This document shows positions 1 through 12,900 of a DNA stretch of 64,000 nucleotides, piece by piece. The DNA is from Hofstenia miamia (taxonomy: Eukaryota; Xenacoelomorpha; Acoela). The stretch is from assembly GCA_004352715.1 (NCBI GenBank), contig SCFE01000052.1:102284-166283 (forward strand). The letters run 5' to 3'. The position numbers and the translations under genes were made by a program. The stretch's first letter is position 1, and each line of letters starts with the position of its first letter. A model generated the notes under the pieces. The model had not been told where the DNA came from. It made no database searches and worked only from the letters and a program-made list of their open reading frames with translations.

Positions 1-2245
1 AATACATAAATGTTGCAAAACCATGGAATCTTTGCCATCTTGCATATCATCTGATTTAAATCTAATTTCAAAAAGGCCAACGCAAAACAGGCAAAAAAGC
101 ATTTTGCAATCTTACATATATATTTAAACAAAAGAAATCAAAACTCCTACATTCTTTGAAGAATCAGAACAGGTAAAATTTTGATTTTGACTTTATTGCA
201 GTGCCAGATTAGATGGGGACATTTAGGACGCTCACTCCTCCCAAAAATATATTGGGCGGTAACTTTCTCTTGGACCTGGAATGAGTTTTCATGCCTTGGC
301 ATTCTTCGTTTGTGCCTAGGACATAAGGGTTTAGTGATCTCATCAAAATGATTTGCATTATTTTGGATGATCAGAGAAAATTTCTAGGAAATGGTTATAT
401 TTTTTGAATTAAGACGGCATTAACTCAAAGATAGTTCGGCAATGAAGATATAAATGAACGTAAGTTATGATTGACTAAGGCCACAGATATTGAAACATTC
501 TATTACTTAGTTAAGAAATGACTTAGTTATGGTACGCGAGAATTGCTTCTGCTACGTATGATTATGGGTTAGAAAAACTGCATGGTAAATAGCCTTTTCG
601 TATTAGGCCAAACCCAAAAGCCGCTCGCCAAGATTTTAGCTCTCATTTCAGCCAAAGAAATTCAGATAATTTCTGTTTCCTCTGAATCTATTAATCTGTC
701 CGCAACCACAACCATTCGCGTATGGGAGGAAAACTAACAAAAATAAGATTCAGTGTATGCGTTAAAAATCAAGAAATCCTATTAAATTTAGGAAAATGTG
801 AGAATTCTTGATCCCATGTTGACGTCAGATGATCTGAAATGCATGAAAGCAACAGGTACGCTTTTAATTTATTTCAATATATTTATATTAATGAATGTTC
901 TATCGTTAGGCACATTCCATACATTGAAACGATGTGACTACTCCAAATTGTGGAACTTAGAGTCACAATCACAATAACCGTATATATCACATCAGTTCTT
1001 GAACGTTTTGAAAAAATAATATATTGAACAATAGCTATACAGATCAAAGCTTCGTGAAGCCCTGCACGAATACAATATATTGTTGAAACAAAACTGCCTG
1101 ATATCCCTACAACAGAACTATGAAACGAACATATTATGCATTAATTAAGTCAATCGATTATCCAAATATACTTCGTCAGATATTGAAGAATTTTCAAATA
1201 TTCTTCAATTTAAAGGAACATAAGAATTTGGGAATACATTTGTCAAGAAGAAACTGACCACGACAATCAATGGTCGCATAGCCATGTGGATTCTAAGCGT
1301 TTATATTACAAAATATTAAAATATGTAAACTCTCATAGAGCAAAGAAACAATTTCGGAGAAATCATCATTGTTCCCATACCTTCCACCACGAAAGTGATT
1401 TCACAAAAATAGCACACCAATGTAAAATTACAAGAATTTCTAGTATAAGTGTGAAAAATAATATTTTAATGAAATATTTGTAGAATCTTTTTTGCATTCA
1501 GGTACAGTATAAAAGACAAGTGAAAATATCATTAGCGAAGTGGGGATCGTTGTTTTTATAACATCCTTTACCCTATGGACATCAGAACTAAACAGGTTTA
1601 AATCAGATCTGGCTTGATATCAAAACAGATCATGTCTGATCATGTCTGAACTACAGGCCAACACGTGAACTCATTTCAAATTAATACCCTATCAAATTGA
1701 TAACGATATATGTATGAAAAAATATTGATTAATTGAGCATATGATGGCAATGAATTTCGATACAAGTTTCTAACATGTTAGCAGTAAACACTAGTTTTCA
1801 TCTGGAGATCAATAAAATATTCCATTTAGATTGTTTGATATTGTAATTCATAGTAGGATTCAATATTAACTTAACACTAGACTATCTTTTCACAAAACAT
1901 CCCATAATTGAAACCAACTATTAACACAAAGACTTCCTGCTTTTAACAGTACTTATAGTAACGTATAATTGTATTGATGAATGGCATGGCAGTTATATAA
2001 CACATTAACAAGTTTATAATTCTTATTAGTAATCAAATATTGTCAATTTTTATAGTAAAAATATTAACATATGTTCCATTGTTCGAAATAAATTAGAAAT
2101 TTACTATTCATTATAAGCATTTGAATACATAAAAATTCATTCATTTATGAAGTGTAGTTATATAACATAAATTACTGTTATACTTAGAAATATCTGTAGT
2201 CCAATTAAAAAAATTAGATATAACTAATCTACCTTATAATTTTAC
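1..2245. other. No recognised gene (downstream flank of AK cassette)
   Basis: AT-rich sequence with only short random open frames and no splice-bounded exon or repeat that I recognise. It lies beyond the 3' end of the second adenylate-kinase exon cassette. Confidence 0.5.
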
Positions 2246-2251
2246 TTTATT
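2246..2251 (-). terminator. Candidate poly(A) signal of the second AK cassette
   Basis: TTTATT on the plus strand reads AATAAA on the minus strand, about 50 nt after the stop codon of exon 14'. It is the nearest canonical hexamer, but such matches are frequent in AT-rich DNA. Confidence 0.4.
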
Positions 2252-2303
2252 AAACTGCAAAATTATATAATAATAATAATATTATTAGTGCTGAAAATAA
2301 ATT

Positions 2304-2573
2304 TTAAATCTCACTATTTAACGAAGAAAATTTTTGAACTACGTCATTGAATATATCGTCGATAGATCTTTCTGCTGAGATGGTGTGAAGGATTCCTTTA
2401 TCTTTATAATAAGCGATGACGGGCTCTGTGGCTTTGTGGAATGTGTCCAATCGTTTTTTTATGGTTTCTTCGTTGTCGTCTGCACGTCCACTTGTTTCTC
2501 CTCTTTTCAATAGCCGCTCTGTCATTATATCATCTGATAACTCAAAATATATACATGCAGAACATGGAGCAAC
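2304..2573 (-). CDS. Exon 14' (terminal): lid and C-terminal part of AK domain
   Basis: Begins after a TTTAG acceptor with [11 protein letters not shown], contains the lid stretch [11 protein letters not shown] and the AYYKDKG motif near the end of AK domains, and ends at TAA. It is six codons shorter than exon 14 because the tail after SLNS differs. Confidence 0.85.
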   Translation of the reverse strand, partial: VAPCSACIYFELSDDIMTERLLKRGETSGRADDNEETIKKRLDTFHKATEPVIAYYKDKGILHTISAERSIDDIFNDVVQKFSSLNSEI

Positions 2574-4874
2574 CTAAATTCATTAAAAGTGTTCAATTGA
2601 TCTTATTCGAAGGCCTAGTAGTTAAACAGTCGAAATTAGGAATTAAGTAGATGTTCTAATAATTTTTTCCATTAATTTATGAACAATGATGTGTTACATT
2701 GGAATTTTAATATGATGAACACAATAACGAATATTCAGTGAGCCAGTAAATTATCCATTTTGCTATTTGCTAATGAATCTCTTGGGGAATCATGAGGGAA
2801 TTAAATTAGGGAATGCAACAATTTCCTTAATCTTGTGAAAAGGCTATGAAAGATTTAACCATAATATAGTTAAGCTTCAATAAAACTAGAAAGTTAAAAC
2901 CACCTGAACATGTGTATAAGTTAACAAAGTTTACATGATTGTTAGGAAAGTAACTATCGCATTCTATAATTTTAACTTTAAGTACGTACTTTATTTTCAA
3001 ATTGAACACCTTGTTCCAATTCTCGAGGATATCCATCGATAACGAATCCTGGACAATCTCCCTTAGATAACATAGCATTGTGTAAAAGCTCCAGAACAGT
3101 TTCCTAAAACACAAGTTTAAATATAAGCATAAAAAAATAAAGTTTATTTCAGGGATCTGTCTTTTAAATGTTGAATGCTTCCTAAATTTTTGCATTGTGA
3201 TACTGTCATTAGTTGCAGTTTTACTGAAAATTATCGCTATATCTTAAGAAAACCGCTATAATCGAGATAGTTTCAGAACCACTTCGGAGACGTGTAAGAA
3301 AATGTTCAGTTTTGTTGTCATCCATTAGCTATGTGTCATACCAATTGCAAAGTACCGCAAACAGTATTAGAAATCGCTTATCCCTGCTGCCCTATGATAT
3401 CTCGAAATCTTTGAGGAAATCAAATTAGTCTTGGCATATTTTTAGTGTTTTTGTTAAATTTCTACTTTACGCTTTTGAAATATTTGCGTAAGGGAAATAA
3501 AACACATTATTATTATTATTATCATTATTACTAAATCATTACTATTGGAACCAAATCACCCGCTTTCATTATGGTTTCTAATTGCTGCCCTCTTTCAGAA
3601 GCCTTTTCTACTTCTGCTCTCAGCAAATCACCAGACGATAAGTGTGCAAAATTGTATCTTTCCACAATTTTTTCACATTGAGTACCCTTACCAGAACCAG
3701 GTCCGCCTAAAAATTCACTATACAAAGACCTTCGAAATAATGTTAGAAATTTATAATGACAAGTACAAAGCAAAATGTTATGCTGTGGAACATTCGCAAA
3801 TGGTAAAATAGGAAGCATAATTAAAAACAACAGCAAAGCATTAAATCAAAAATCAATTGTTTAATCAGGAAAGGAATTTGCCTTGCCTATATGAAATCGT
3901 TCAATATACATGTCGTATAATCAATACTTAATTTAAAACAATGCCATTTATTATAATGAATAAAACGAAATATGTAGTGTATTAACACGATAATACACAG
4001 TTTTTATCAAATTTTATAAGCACAAAAATTTACAGGTACTCTGTGTAATAAGCAAAATTTATGTAATATAAAATTTACTAATAAAATTTCACTTAAAAAC
4101 TTGGACATGTATGTTCAAATTGAAGTTTTCTCTGACTACATCTAGTTGGTCATAAGCTAATACAATGTACACAACACCTCACAATTGACATACTAAAAAT
4201 TTTGTAACGAGCAAACAAGAAAAAAGAATACTAGAAAGTAAGCAAACAAAAGTCTAAGATTTAATAATTCACACTAAATAATTTTAGTAAAAGATATTGG
4301 TAAGACTTTGAAATAGAGAGAAACCTTGAATGTTTGTAACATTAATTAATGAATTTTATGTAATACAGTGATTTCTTAAATATTCTTTCTCGAAAAAAAA
4401 CCTAAGCGAGTTTTTTCAAACTTAATGAAAAAACTACTCTGTAATTAAAGAAATACATCAAAAATTTGAATTCAGTATGTCCATTTAATAATATACACAT
4501 GAGAAATAGGGGTATTTATTTTTTAATGCAATAGTTTCTTCACATTTCAAAAATTTTATAGAAAGCTATTTCGGTTCCACTTGAAAAATAACTTAAACAC
4601 TGAAAATATACTAAACCACACTACAAAAATTAACCATCGTAGACTTGGGTGTGAACTTAAACTACTAAGCAGCAGCAAGGAAAACAACTTAAAATAATTT
4701 AATAGATAAAATTCATGAAAAAGGATTCATGCAGTAGATGTTATGATACAATTTTATTAATCGAACCTAATATAAAGAAAACAGGAGCTTTAATAGCTTT
4801 TTCAGGTGGAAGCGTTCTGTCATCCAATCCAAGCAGAGATTCTTCTTCGGGCACAATTTCTTCTTCATTCACAA
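2304..4874 (-). CDS. Second, partial adenylate kinase (AK5 C-terminal domain) exon cassette
   Basis: Four exons (4767-4874, 3543-3706, 2990-3103, 2304-2573) repeat exons 11-14 of the AK5-like gene lying just upstream on the same strand. Lengths are 108, 164, 114 and 270 bp against 114, 164, 114 and 288 bp, and splice phases are identical. All four are open with GT..AG borders. The product would be a complete adenylate kinase domain: P-loop [10 protein letters not shown] split by the first intron, the AMP-site stretch SSGDLLR, DGYPRE, the lid stretch [12 protein letters not shown], and a stop after NSEI. The proteins of the two copies are close, while the introns differ completely in length and sequence, so the duplication is not recent and the reading frame appears maintained. 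No exon carrying a start codon was found between 4875 and 6559. Use therefore requires splicing from upstream AK5 exons or an unseen promoter. It could also be a recently orphaned fragment. Confidence 0.85.
2990..3103 (-). CDS. Exon 13' of the AK cassette (NMP-binding to core)
   Basis: 38 codons, phase 0 on both sides, bounded by TTTTAG and GTACGT. It carries [15 protein letters not shown], the conserved D-G-[FY]-P-R motif of adenylate kinases. Confidence 0.85.
3543..3706 (-). CDS. Exon 12' of the AK cassette (P-loop)
   Basis: Begins in the second codon position of the first P-loop glycine and encodes [17 protein letters not shown], then [12 protein letters not shown] and KAGDLVPI. These are the ATP-binding and AMP-binding segments of a normal adenylate kinase. 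The donor is GTAATG. Confidence 0.85.
4767..4874 (-). CDS. Exon 11' of the AK cassette (acidic linker, first beta strand)
   Basis: Starts after a TTTAG acceptor with [12 protein letters not shown], an acidic linker, and ends in the hydrophobic strand APVFFIL just before the P-loop. Its acceptor phase (one base carried over) equals that of exon 11, so exon 10 could join either copy in frame. It is two codons shorter than exon 11. Confidence 0.8.
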
Positions 4875-6337
4875 CTAAATACCCAATTTCCCAATCAATA
4901 AGAAATTAATTCATCTAGATTAAGATATAATCGGTTACATCCAGATCTTACTACGGGAAGCTACATTTAGGAAAGGGGAAGCACGATACAATTGCAATTA
5001 TTCCCTAACCATTTCTATACCCTTTTTATTAACTCTTCTAATATTCTATATTCCATCTAGAAATAATCAAGTTTGCTAGAATAAAATATTAACTTGAGTA
5101 GTAATTTGGTTTTTGAATATACATCTATACAGAATCAAAAAAATACTAAGTTGATGCACACAATTAAAAAACACTAAACCAATCGTTGACATTTACATTA
5201 TTCCTTTTCTCTTACATCAAAAACTTTTTTATTCAAAAAATGATTCTCATTGTAGACATATGCATATGATTAGTGTACACAGAAAGTTTGCTATGTTTTT
5301 ATGCCTAATATGAGATGTCAATAGGCGCGATCCTAGAAAATTTTAAGCTGCGGAGGAAGGTTCAAATTGTCATGATCCAAATATGATAAAATGTTTATCT
5401 ATTTGCAAGTTATACAAAATCCAATCATATGTTACAAAAAATGGAATCATTTTTTAGGTTCGTCATAAAACCTTTAATATTGATGTTTATCCACATGACA
5501 GCTAGTTTTTTAAAATACCTTTTATTCAAAGCGGAGCAGAATTTTTTTTGAAAAAACATGTTTTTAACTTATGAAAAACACCAAAAATTAATTTTATCAC
5601 AACATTCACATAAAAGATCGGAAATTTCATATATTTCGATAGTTTTTGAAGAAGGGGGGGGGCGACTCTCCAGGCACTAAAACCACGTATGGATTTCAGT
5701 GATGGTAGAAGGTAGACTAAGTGTTTTGGTAATTCATTTTATTGAGAAATATGAAATTTGCCTAGTATTTTTTATATTGTTCACAATATACTATCAAAAT
5801 AAAATTCACACAGACACTCCCAAATCATGTATATTTTAAAAATATCCATACACTTCAATTCATTATCAGATCTTTTTAGTCAAATATGCTTAGAATAATG
5901 AAATGTAATTATTTATATTCAGGGAATAATTTTAATTAACGATTGATTGATTCCCAAAGGCTCAACATGAAGATAACTAAACAATACTCAATTGCGAAAT
6001 TTTAGGCGGTATCATGGTAGCTTGATAGGAGCCCGTGATGATACTGTTACGAGCTGTAACCTACAGTAAATGTTACCGATACTGCTACCAGGATACTAAA
6101 TAAAATTAAGAACATTATTAATAAAAACGACATATTAAGCATTTATACAGCTAAACACCACTGGAAATCTCTCAACACATATTTTGCTATAAACTGCAGT
6201 AGATGTCTACATTTTTAAGCGAAAATTCGTTCATTTCTTGTACTAAGACTAACATCTGCCAAATAAAACAATTGTGGCATAGTAACGGAATCACAAAAGG
6301 AACCAAAAGAGATAGTGACCCGGTCAACCTAAATATC
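4875..6337. other. Spacer between the two AK exon cassettes
   Basis: About 1.5 kb of AT-rich DNA with no recognised start exon for the downstream cassette. It includes a run of Gs near 5656-5665. If the downstream cassette has its own promoter it should be here, but I see no convincing one. Confidence 0.4.
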
Positions 6338-6343
6338 TTTATT
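6338..6343 (-). terminator. Candidate poly(A) signal of the AK5-like gene
   Basis: TTTATT on the plus strand (AATAAA on the minus strand) about 215 nt after the stop codon of exon 14. Use of this site would exclude the downstream cassette from the transcript; read-through would include it. Confidence 0.4.
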
Positions 6344-6559
6344 CCTGTCGGCAGGCAAGAAATACATTTTCATTATTCAGAAAATAAATTTCATAAAAAA
6401 TAATAAACATAGGGAACAACATGGTTAATTAGCATGCCGTACTATAGTACGCCATGGTAATTAGTAATAACGACGAAACGAAATTTTGCAATATAATATC
6501 AATCACAATTTTTGAATGGCAACCAATGGTAACAAATGGTTGAACTAGAATAATTATAG

Positions 6560-6847
6560 CTATGAAAATTTCACATCTAATTGTTTACTATTTAAAGAAG
6601 AAAATTTCTGAATAACGTCATTGAATATATCGTCGATTGATCTTTCTGCCGAGATGGTGTGTAAAATTCCTTTATCTTTATAATAGGCGATGACAGGCTC
6701 TGTAGCATTGTGAAAGGTCTCCAAGCGTTTCTTGATAGTTTCTTCATTGTCGTCTGCGCGGCCACTTGTTTCTCCGCGCTTTAATAGACGTTGTGTCATT
6801 ACATCGTCAGATAATTCAAAATAGATACAAGCTGAGCATGGAGCCAC
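6560..6847 (-). CDS. AK5: AK5-like exon 14 (terminal; lid and C-terminus of domain 2)
   Basis: 95 codons plus stop after a CTCTAG acceptor. It contains the lid stretch [12 protein letters not shown], whose Arg and Asp residues are conserved in active adenylate kinases, and [10 protein letters not shown] near the end. The tail after SSLNS is longer than in the second copy. Confidence 0.9.
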   Translation of the reverse strand: MAPCSACIYFELSDDVMTQRLLKRGETSGRADDNEETIKKRLETFHNATEPVIAYYKDKGILHTISAERSIDDIFNDVIQKFSSLNSKQLDVKFS

Positions 6848-6871
6848 CTAGAGTAAAATCTTAGTAAGTCC

Positions 6872-6915
<44 letters not shown>

Positions 6916-9900
6916 NTGTTATCGTACTCAAAATATCGACTAGAATGCTGATTTATTCACATTTAAATACGTAGTCCTAATAATATATTAAATGTACATG
7001 CATAATTCAATAGAATACGTCACATGAGTAAAGTATATATTCAGTTAACATAAACTTTATTCAAATAATGTTGAAAATTAACGGCCCTAAGTATATTTCC
7101 ATTATCACAATCAGACTTGTCAAAGAACCGAAATTTTTAAACTCGGCTCGGGTCAGCTCGTCAATTAAAACCTTTCAATGAGGCTTGGTTTAGCTCGATA
7201 ATTTTTTTAAAAATATTGGGCTCTCAGAATTTTTTACATAGCTGCTTCTATTATTAAATAGCCATTTTAAAATAAAACTATGATCAAGGTATATTGAATA
7301 AAAATTAAGAAAAATTTGCATAAACTACAAGTATCTTAATAAATAATATATCCATTATTATGAAGCGAAAGTCAAGCTATGTTGTTTTATATATTAATAA
7401 TAGCCTAAAAACGCTTGACTATTAACAAATCTTATTCCCCGACTCTTTGTTACGTCACATTAGTGCGTTTGGACATACCAGTTACATAAAAAACGAAATC
7501 ATAAAATAATATCAATTGTCTTAATAAATAATACCATCACCACCAAGTGATAGTTGGTATTATGGCAAAACAACCACTTGGATACACAATTGAGTTACTC
7601 TACCAGAATTTTGGATAAGTCGTTCAAAATTGATCACTGGTGTAAATTAGGATTATTGAGATTTCCGTTAAAAACGTCTTCATTGCAGTAACAAACTCAT
7701 ATACAATGTATTGATGAATAAAAAATCTTATAATTTAGTTACCTGCTTCTCGAATTGGACACCTTGTTCTAATTCTCGAGGATATCCATCAATAACAAAT
7801 CCTGGACAATCTTCATTTGACAACATTGCATCATGTATAAGATCCAAAACAGTTTCCTAAATACAAGTTCTACAATCCACGCACCTTTCAATTGCAAACA
7901 CATATCTAGTTAAGAACGAATACCATTGGTACTAAGTCTCCAGCTTTCATTATGTTTTCTAACTGCTGCCCTCTCTCAGTACCTTTTTCCACCTCCGCTC
8001 GCAATAAATCACCAGACGACAAATGAACAAAGTGGTATTTTTGAACAATTTTTGCGCATTGTGTACCTTTTCCGGAGCCAGGACCACCTAAAAATGAATT
8101 TTACGGTTTAAGAATTAAGTATTGCATTAAATAGATTAAATGCCAAGCATTGTAAACATTGTGATCATTTTAGAAAATGAACACATTACAATTATTAAGA
8201 ACAAGCAAGAGCTGAAAATTTAATACATTATACCATAACTATAAGCATAAAACTACAATTTTCGGGTTGCTGTTGAAGCGCCCTCCAGCCAAACATTAAT
8301 GAAAAAACTTGAGGACTGAATGTTCACATGAACACCTTTTATATAGATCTTTCTTGAAATGACCTTAATGATTGTCATCCAAATTAGTCAGTAGTTCAGG
8401 AGATTATTGCTTAAATAAAGACACCTGCACAAATATAAAACTGTGTTTATTAACGTAATATTAACGAATAATTTAATATTTTAATGCTTAAATATAATTG
8501 AAAAGTTTTAAAAAATCTTGTGATATTGTTACTATTGCATATGATAATCATATTGTACATATATTGTGCATCATGTGGATCCAAAATTTCACGAAGGCAA
8601 TGCAATGGCGGATTCAGATGGAGGCTTGGCCGGCCCACGCCCCCTAAAATGGAAATTCTAAAACATACCCTGAGTATATTTAGTAAATTAAATTATTTTC
8701 TTCGCATTGCGTTGTATTTATTTTCAACAAAACTTAAAAAGCATGTGTTTGTTTTAAAAAATGTTAGGACGTCACGCCCCTTTTAACTAAAATTGCTGAA
8801 TCGGCCACTGCGATGCATATATTAAATTACAAAATTTAAAAAACATCAAACCGAGAATAAAAAAGACAGGAGCTTGAATGGATTTTTTTGATTTGGACCC
8901 ATGAGTTCTTTCATCTAAACCAAGCACAATGTCTTCTTTGGGAAAGATCTCTTCTTCTTCCACAACTAAATTAGAAAATAACTCAGTGAACTACTTGCAC
9001 AAACACACCATCATAAGATTCATCATTAGACATTTTCAAACTAACGCCTAACAGCTGCACTCCTGTCGCCAAGCGACGCAATAATTCTAACGTTTAAAAC
9101 TAATTTTCTCTCGTGCTGACTCAGACGTTTTTCAATTATTAAAAACCGTGGATTTGTATTTACCTACGCAACGATTTTGCGGTAAAATGCTAGCCATCGA
9201 TTTCTTTAATTGGTTCTGCAAATTATGCTTAGTGTGGACAGATATTTAGTAGTATGTAATGACGATTCAGCGACATTAAATAGATTAATTAAATTCCAAT
9301 TAAACTATTCATATAAATATTATTCTTACAATACTTGATTTAGTGAAAAAATATTTTAACGCATCACTAGAGAATAGTATGAGTATAGCCCTTTGCAGTT
9401 ATAGGAGTGTAGCTTCAAATTTCAATTACATTATAATATATTAGCTGCTCTATTGATAGACTGTGTAAGCGGGGTCAGAGTCCTGGCTACCCTCTTTTAC
9501 GTAAGAAAATCTGTGTAAGAACGCCAAAAGAGCACAAAATCAATGTCGAATCTATAATTACATGATTGTACTCATCCTCAGTTATGTTTCCAAATTGGAT
9601 TGTTCGTCTTTTGACTTCGTATTTTCCAATAACAATGTTATTATTTAGACGGGGTTTCCAGAAAAGAGCACTTTTATCTGTTTTTGCCCCATTTTGTCCT
9701 AATAATGCTCTGCAATGTCTGTCCCTAGTGAATGTCTTAATTCTCTAATTGATAAATTTAGTACAATTGGAACTTATTGAATGAAAATTTAACATAAAAA
9801 ACGCCGTGTGCTGATTTAAGACTTCCATCACTGAGGATGTTCAAACCCATAGGTAACTGAGCAAAAATGTAGAAGAAAAAATTTAGATATGAAAATCGTT

Positions 9901-12900
9901 AGCAAGATATATGTTAAATATGAAGCAAGAGTGTAGAGTTCTTAAAAGAGGAGAGCGGGTTCCAAAAAAATTTTGAAATAACATGTTTTAACTTACAGTC
10001 GCGGCCATAATAATTAGGACGAGTTGTCTAAACGCAACGCAACACAATTTGACCGGTATGACAGGCACTCCATGAAAATATTGAAGTAAGCAACTGAACC
10101 ACACATAGAGTTTGACCATCATCTCATTTACGTGTAGTTTAATTTCAGCTTTTCGATAGCTGTTTCCGGGAGGCATGACTAAAGAGATACCAAGTTTTGG
10201 ACAAAAGCTTGTTATTCAGCACTATCGAAATAAGATTTCTTATCGGGAAATTTCGAGACTCACTGATATACAAAGAGTGCAGTAGGTTACATTATTGCCG
10301 CTTACAAAAAAGAAGGAAGGCTAACAAAAAAGCAGAAGACGAGGGAAGGTCCATTAGAAGACTATGACCGATGGTCATAGAGTATTGGTTAGAACTGTAC
10401 GGCGGTATCTACAAAGAGCGGGCCTGTTTGGAAGAATAGTTGCGAGAAAACCCATATTATCCAGAAAACAAAGAATTGCAAGATTGACATGGTGTCGCGC
10501 ACATCCACAAAATAGCGCAGAAGATTGGGGTAAAGTGTGTCTTTCCGATGAAGGTGTTATAAACTTGTTCGAAAAAAGGCCCAGTTTGTACGGCGTCCAC
10601 CGGGTAGTTTTAACAGATATAGGTCTATGTATCTCGCAAGATACATACCACGCAATTCAAAGAAGTTAATGATTTGGGGTTGTATCTGGTCTTCGGGACA
10701 CCGTGTATTGGTTCGTGTAGAGGGAAATATGAATAGCGTTCAATATGGACATATTATCGACAATCTATGCCCGAATATGGAGGAAAGATTTATTTTTCAG
10801 CAGGACAATACCCCCTGCCACACGTCCAACCACACCAGAGAAGTCATGTACAACATGGGGATTGCACTGTTATCTGACGTATGGAAGTTGCTCAAAGATC
10901 GCCTGCAACAACACGTTTTTGACAAAATAGACTCATTGTGGGAGTTTTTTCAGCGTGAATATTATGCTATTGCAGATGAACAAATTCGTACTCTATTCAA
11001 CGCCATCCCCAAACGACTTCGTTGTGTAATCAATGCACATGGTTATACCACAAAGTATTGAAATAGACTATCAGTTTTATATATATATATATATATATAA
11101 ACATTTTATTTCTGTTCGATTAATAAACGACCGTTTTCTGTGCAAAAGGCTCAAAATCGAAGTGTCCTATCGATTATGACCGCAACTGTAGAGTTTTAAT
11201 ATGTACGCAAATTCAAGGGGGTATAATAAAGAAATTATAAAGAATTTTATAGTAAAAACAAAATTCCAAATAAATTTTGAAAAAAATGGCTACAACGCAT
11301 ATTTTATAAAATAACATTAAAAATAATAATTAAATAATAATTAATGATAAAATATTTTAAAATACTAGTACTTCATGAATCTCAAATAAATTTTGTATGA
11401 TTTTACAGTTTTATTTACTGCTATAGTTTCAAAATCTACTAATTAAATTTTTTATTTTTTACATTTTTCATATTATTTGAAAATATTTAATGAAAAACTA
11501 AAAATTATATAAAAATTAACTTTAAAATTTAGAAACTATAAGTTTATTAATTTTTTATTAAATAAGTTTTGAGGCTTTATCAAATTTAAATGTTCTGACC
11601 AATTTTCTAGCAATTAGAAGTATATTTAAAAATAGTACTGTTTTAAACTGTGAAAAATGAACTCTTTGACGGCATTTCCTAAAGTTCGATATGCAAAGAA
11701 ACCACAATGTTTCATACATATATTGACAGTAAATAAGTACCATGTAACCGTGTTAATTACTTCACCAAAATTAGTCATCATATTTGGAAGACTTCCATTT
11801 TCAACAAATATTTTGTTTGCATCTTGTCAATGTTGTAAATACCTATTGAGAAATTGACTAAAAATTAAAGAATAGTTCTATATTTTGCAACTTGATGCGC
11901 TGCAGAAATCCTTAATACGTTAAGATATAACAACATTTGTTTAGCAAATTGAACTCAAGTTTGCGCGAATTAACACGAATAATTTTAAATATATTGACTG
12001 TAATCAAATTTATATCTAGATTGTAATTTATTTAAACTCTGCTTAGTTTTTCCGTGGCCTTCTTGACATATTCAGGTTGAATAGCAATACGGGAGATTAT
12101 TGTATAGATCCAAAAAACTACGAATTTGATATTGTCTTGTTTGATTAAAGAGAACTGATTGTTGTATTATAATTTTCTTAAAAAAATGAGAACTCAAAAA
12201 ATCTTTATTATTATACCCCTTTATGTAAATTAATAGAAAGTAACATGTAATTAACCCTTCACTCGAAGGGATAAGACAGCAACATGCATGTCCATATCTT
12301 AAATAATAGATAATTTCGGCTACGCACTTGAGTGGAACTTGGTTGTTGGTACTGAATCATTGGACAGTAGTGGCATCTTTTGAAATTAGTTGAATCGATC
12401 ATATTTCATAATTTCAAATAAGTTCAGATGAGGATTGCAAAATTTCAATTTAATTTCAATTACTCGAAAACATTTGGCAGAGAAAAAGTTATAAAATATT
12501 TTTTTATCAAAAAGTGAACATGAACTATAGGGATGTATTAATGGCTGAGTCCGGACAGAATAAACAGGGCAGGATAAATCCAGACTGGGCAGGATAAAAT
12601 CTGTATTAGAAATTAAAGACTAATGATCCCTGATTAATCAACATATTCATCATTAGCTTTTTATCTCAGTTTTATCATGGATATACTTAGATTTTGCTTA
12701 AGAAATGGAAGTGTAAATATTGTTCAAAAATTTGGACAAATGTATTTGTTACTTAAAAGTAACGCTAGTAGAAATAGGGTTAAATCGTAGAGTATTTTAC
12801 GTGTTAAATATATACGTTGATACTGACGATTAAATTTCTTTGCAGATAAGGGTTGCTTAGGGAAATATTTCAACACAACAAATTACTTTAACGTAACGAG

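Larger units (their letters stand above)
9996..11188 (+). mobile_element. Tc1-like transposon, 1.19 kb, inactivated
   Basis: Inverted termini start CAGTCGCGGCCATAAT (left) and CAGTTGCGGTCATAAT (right, inverted), each flanked by the TA duplication expected for Tc1/mariner insertion. Length is typical for the family although the coding region has suffered deletions. It lies in intron 10 of the AK5-like gene, on the opposite strand. Confidence 0.88.

Noticed and set aside
7126-7210. CTCGGCTCGGGTCAGCTCG-type block (and the CCCGACCC block near 55480-55520) as coding or regulatory
   Set aside because: Short compositional islands without open frame, repeat partner or known motif.
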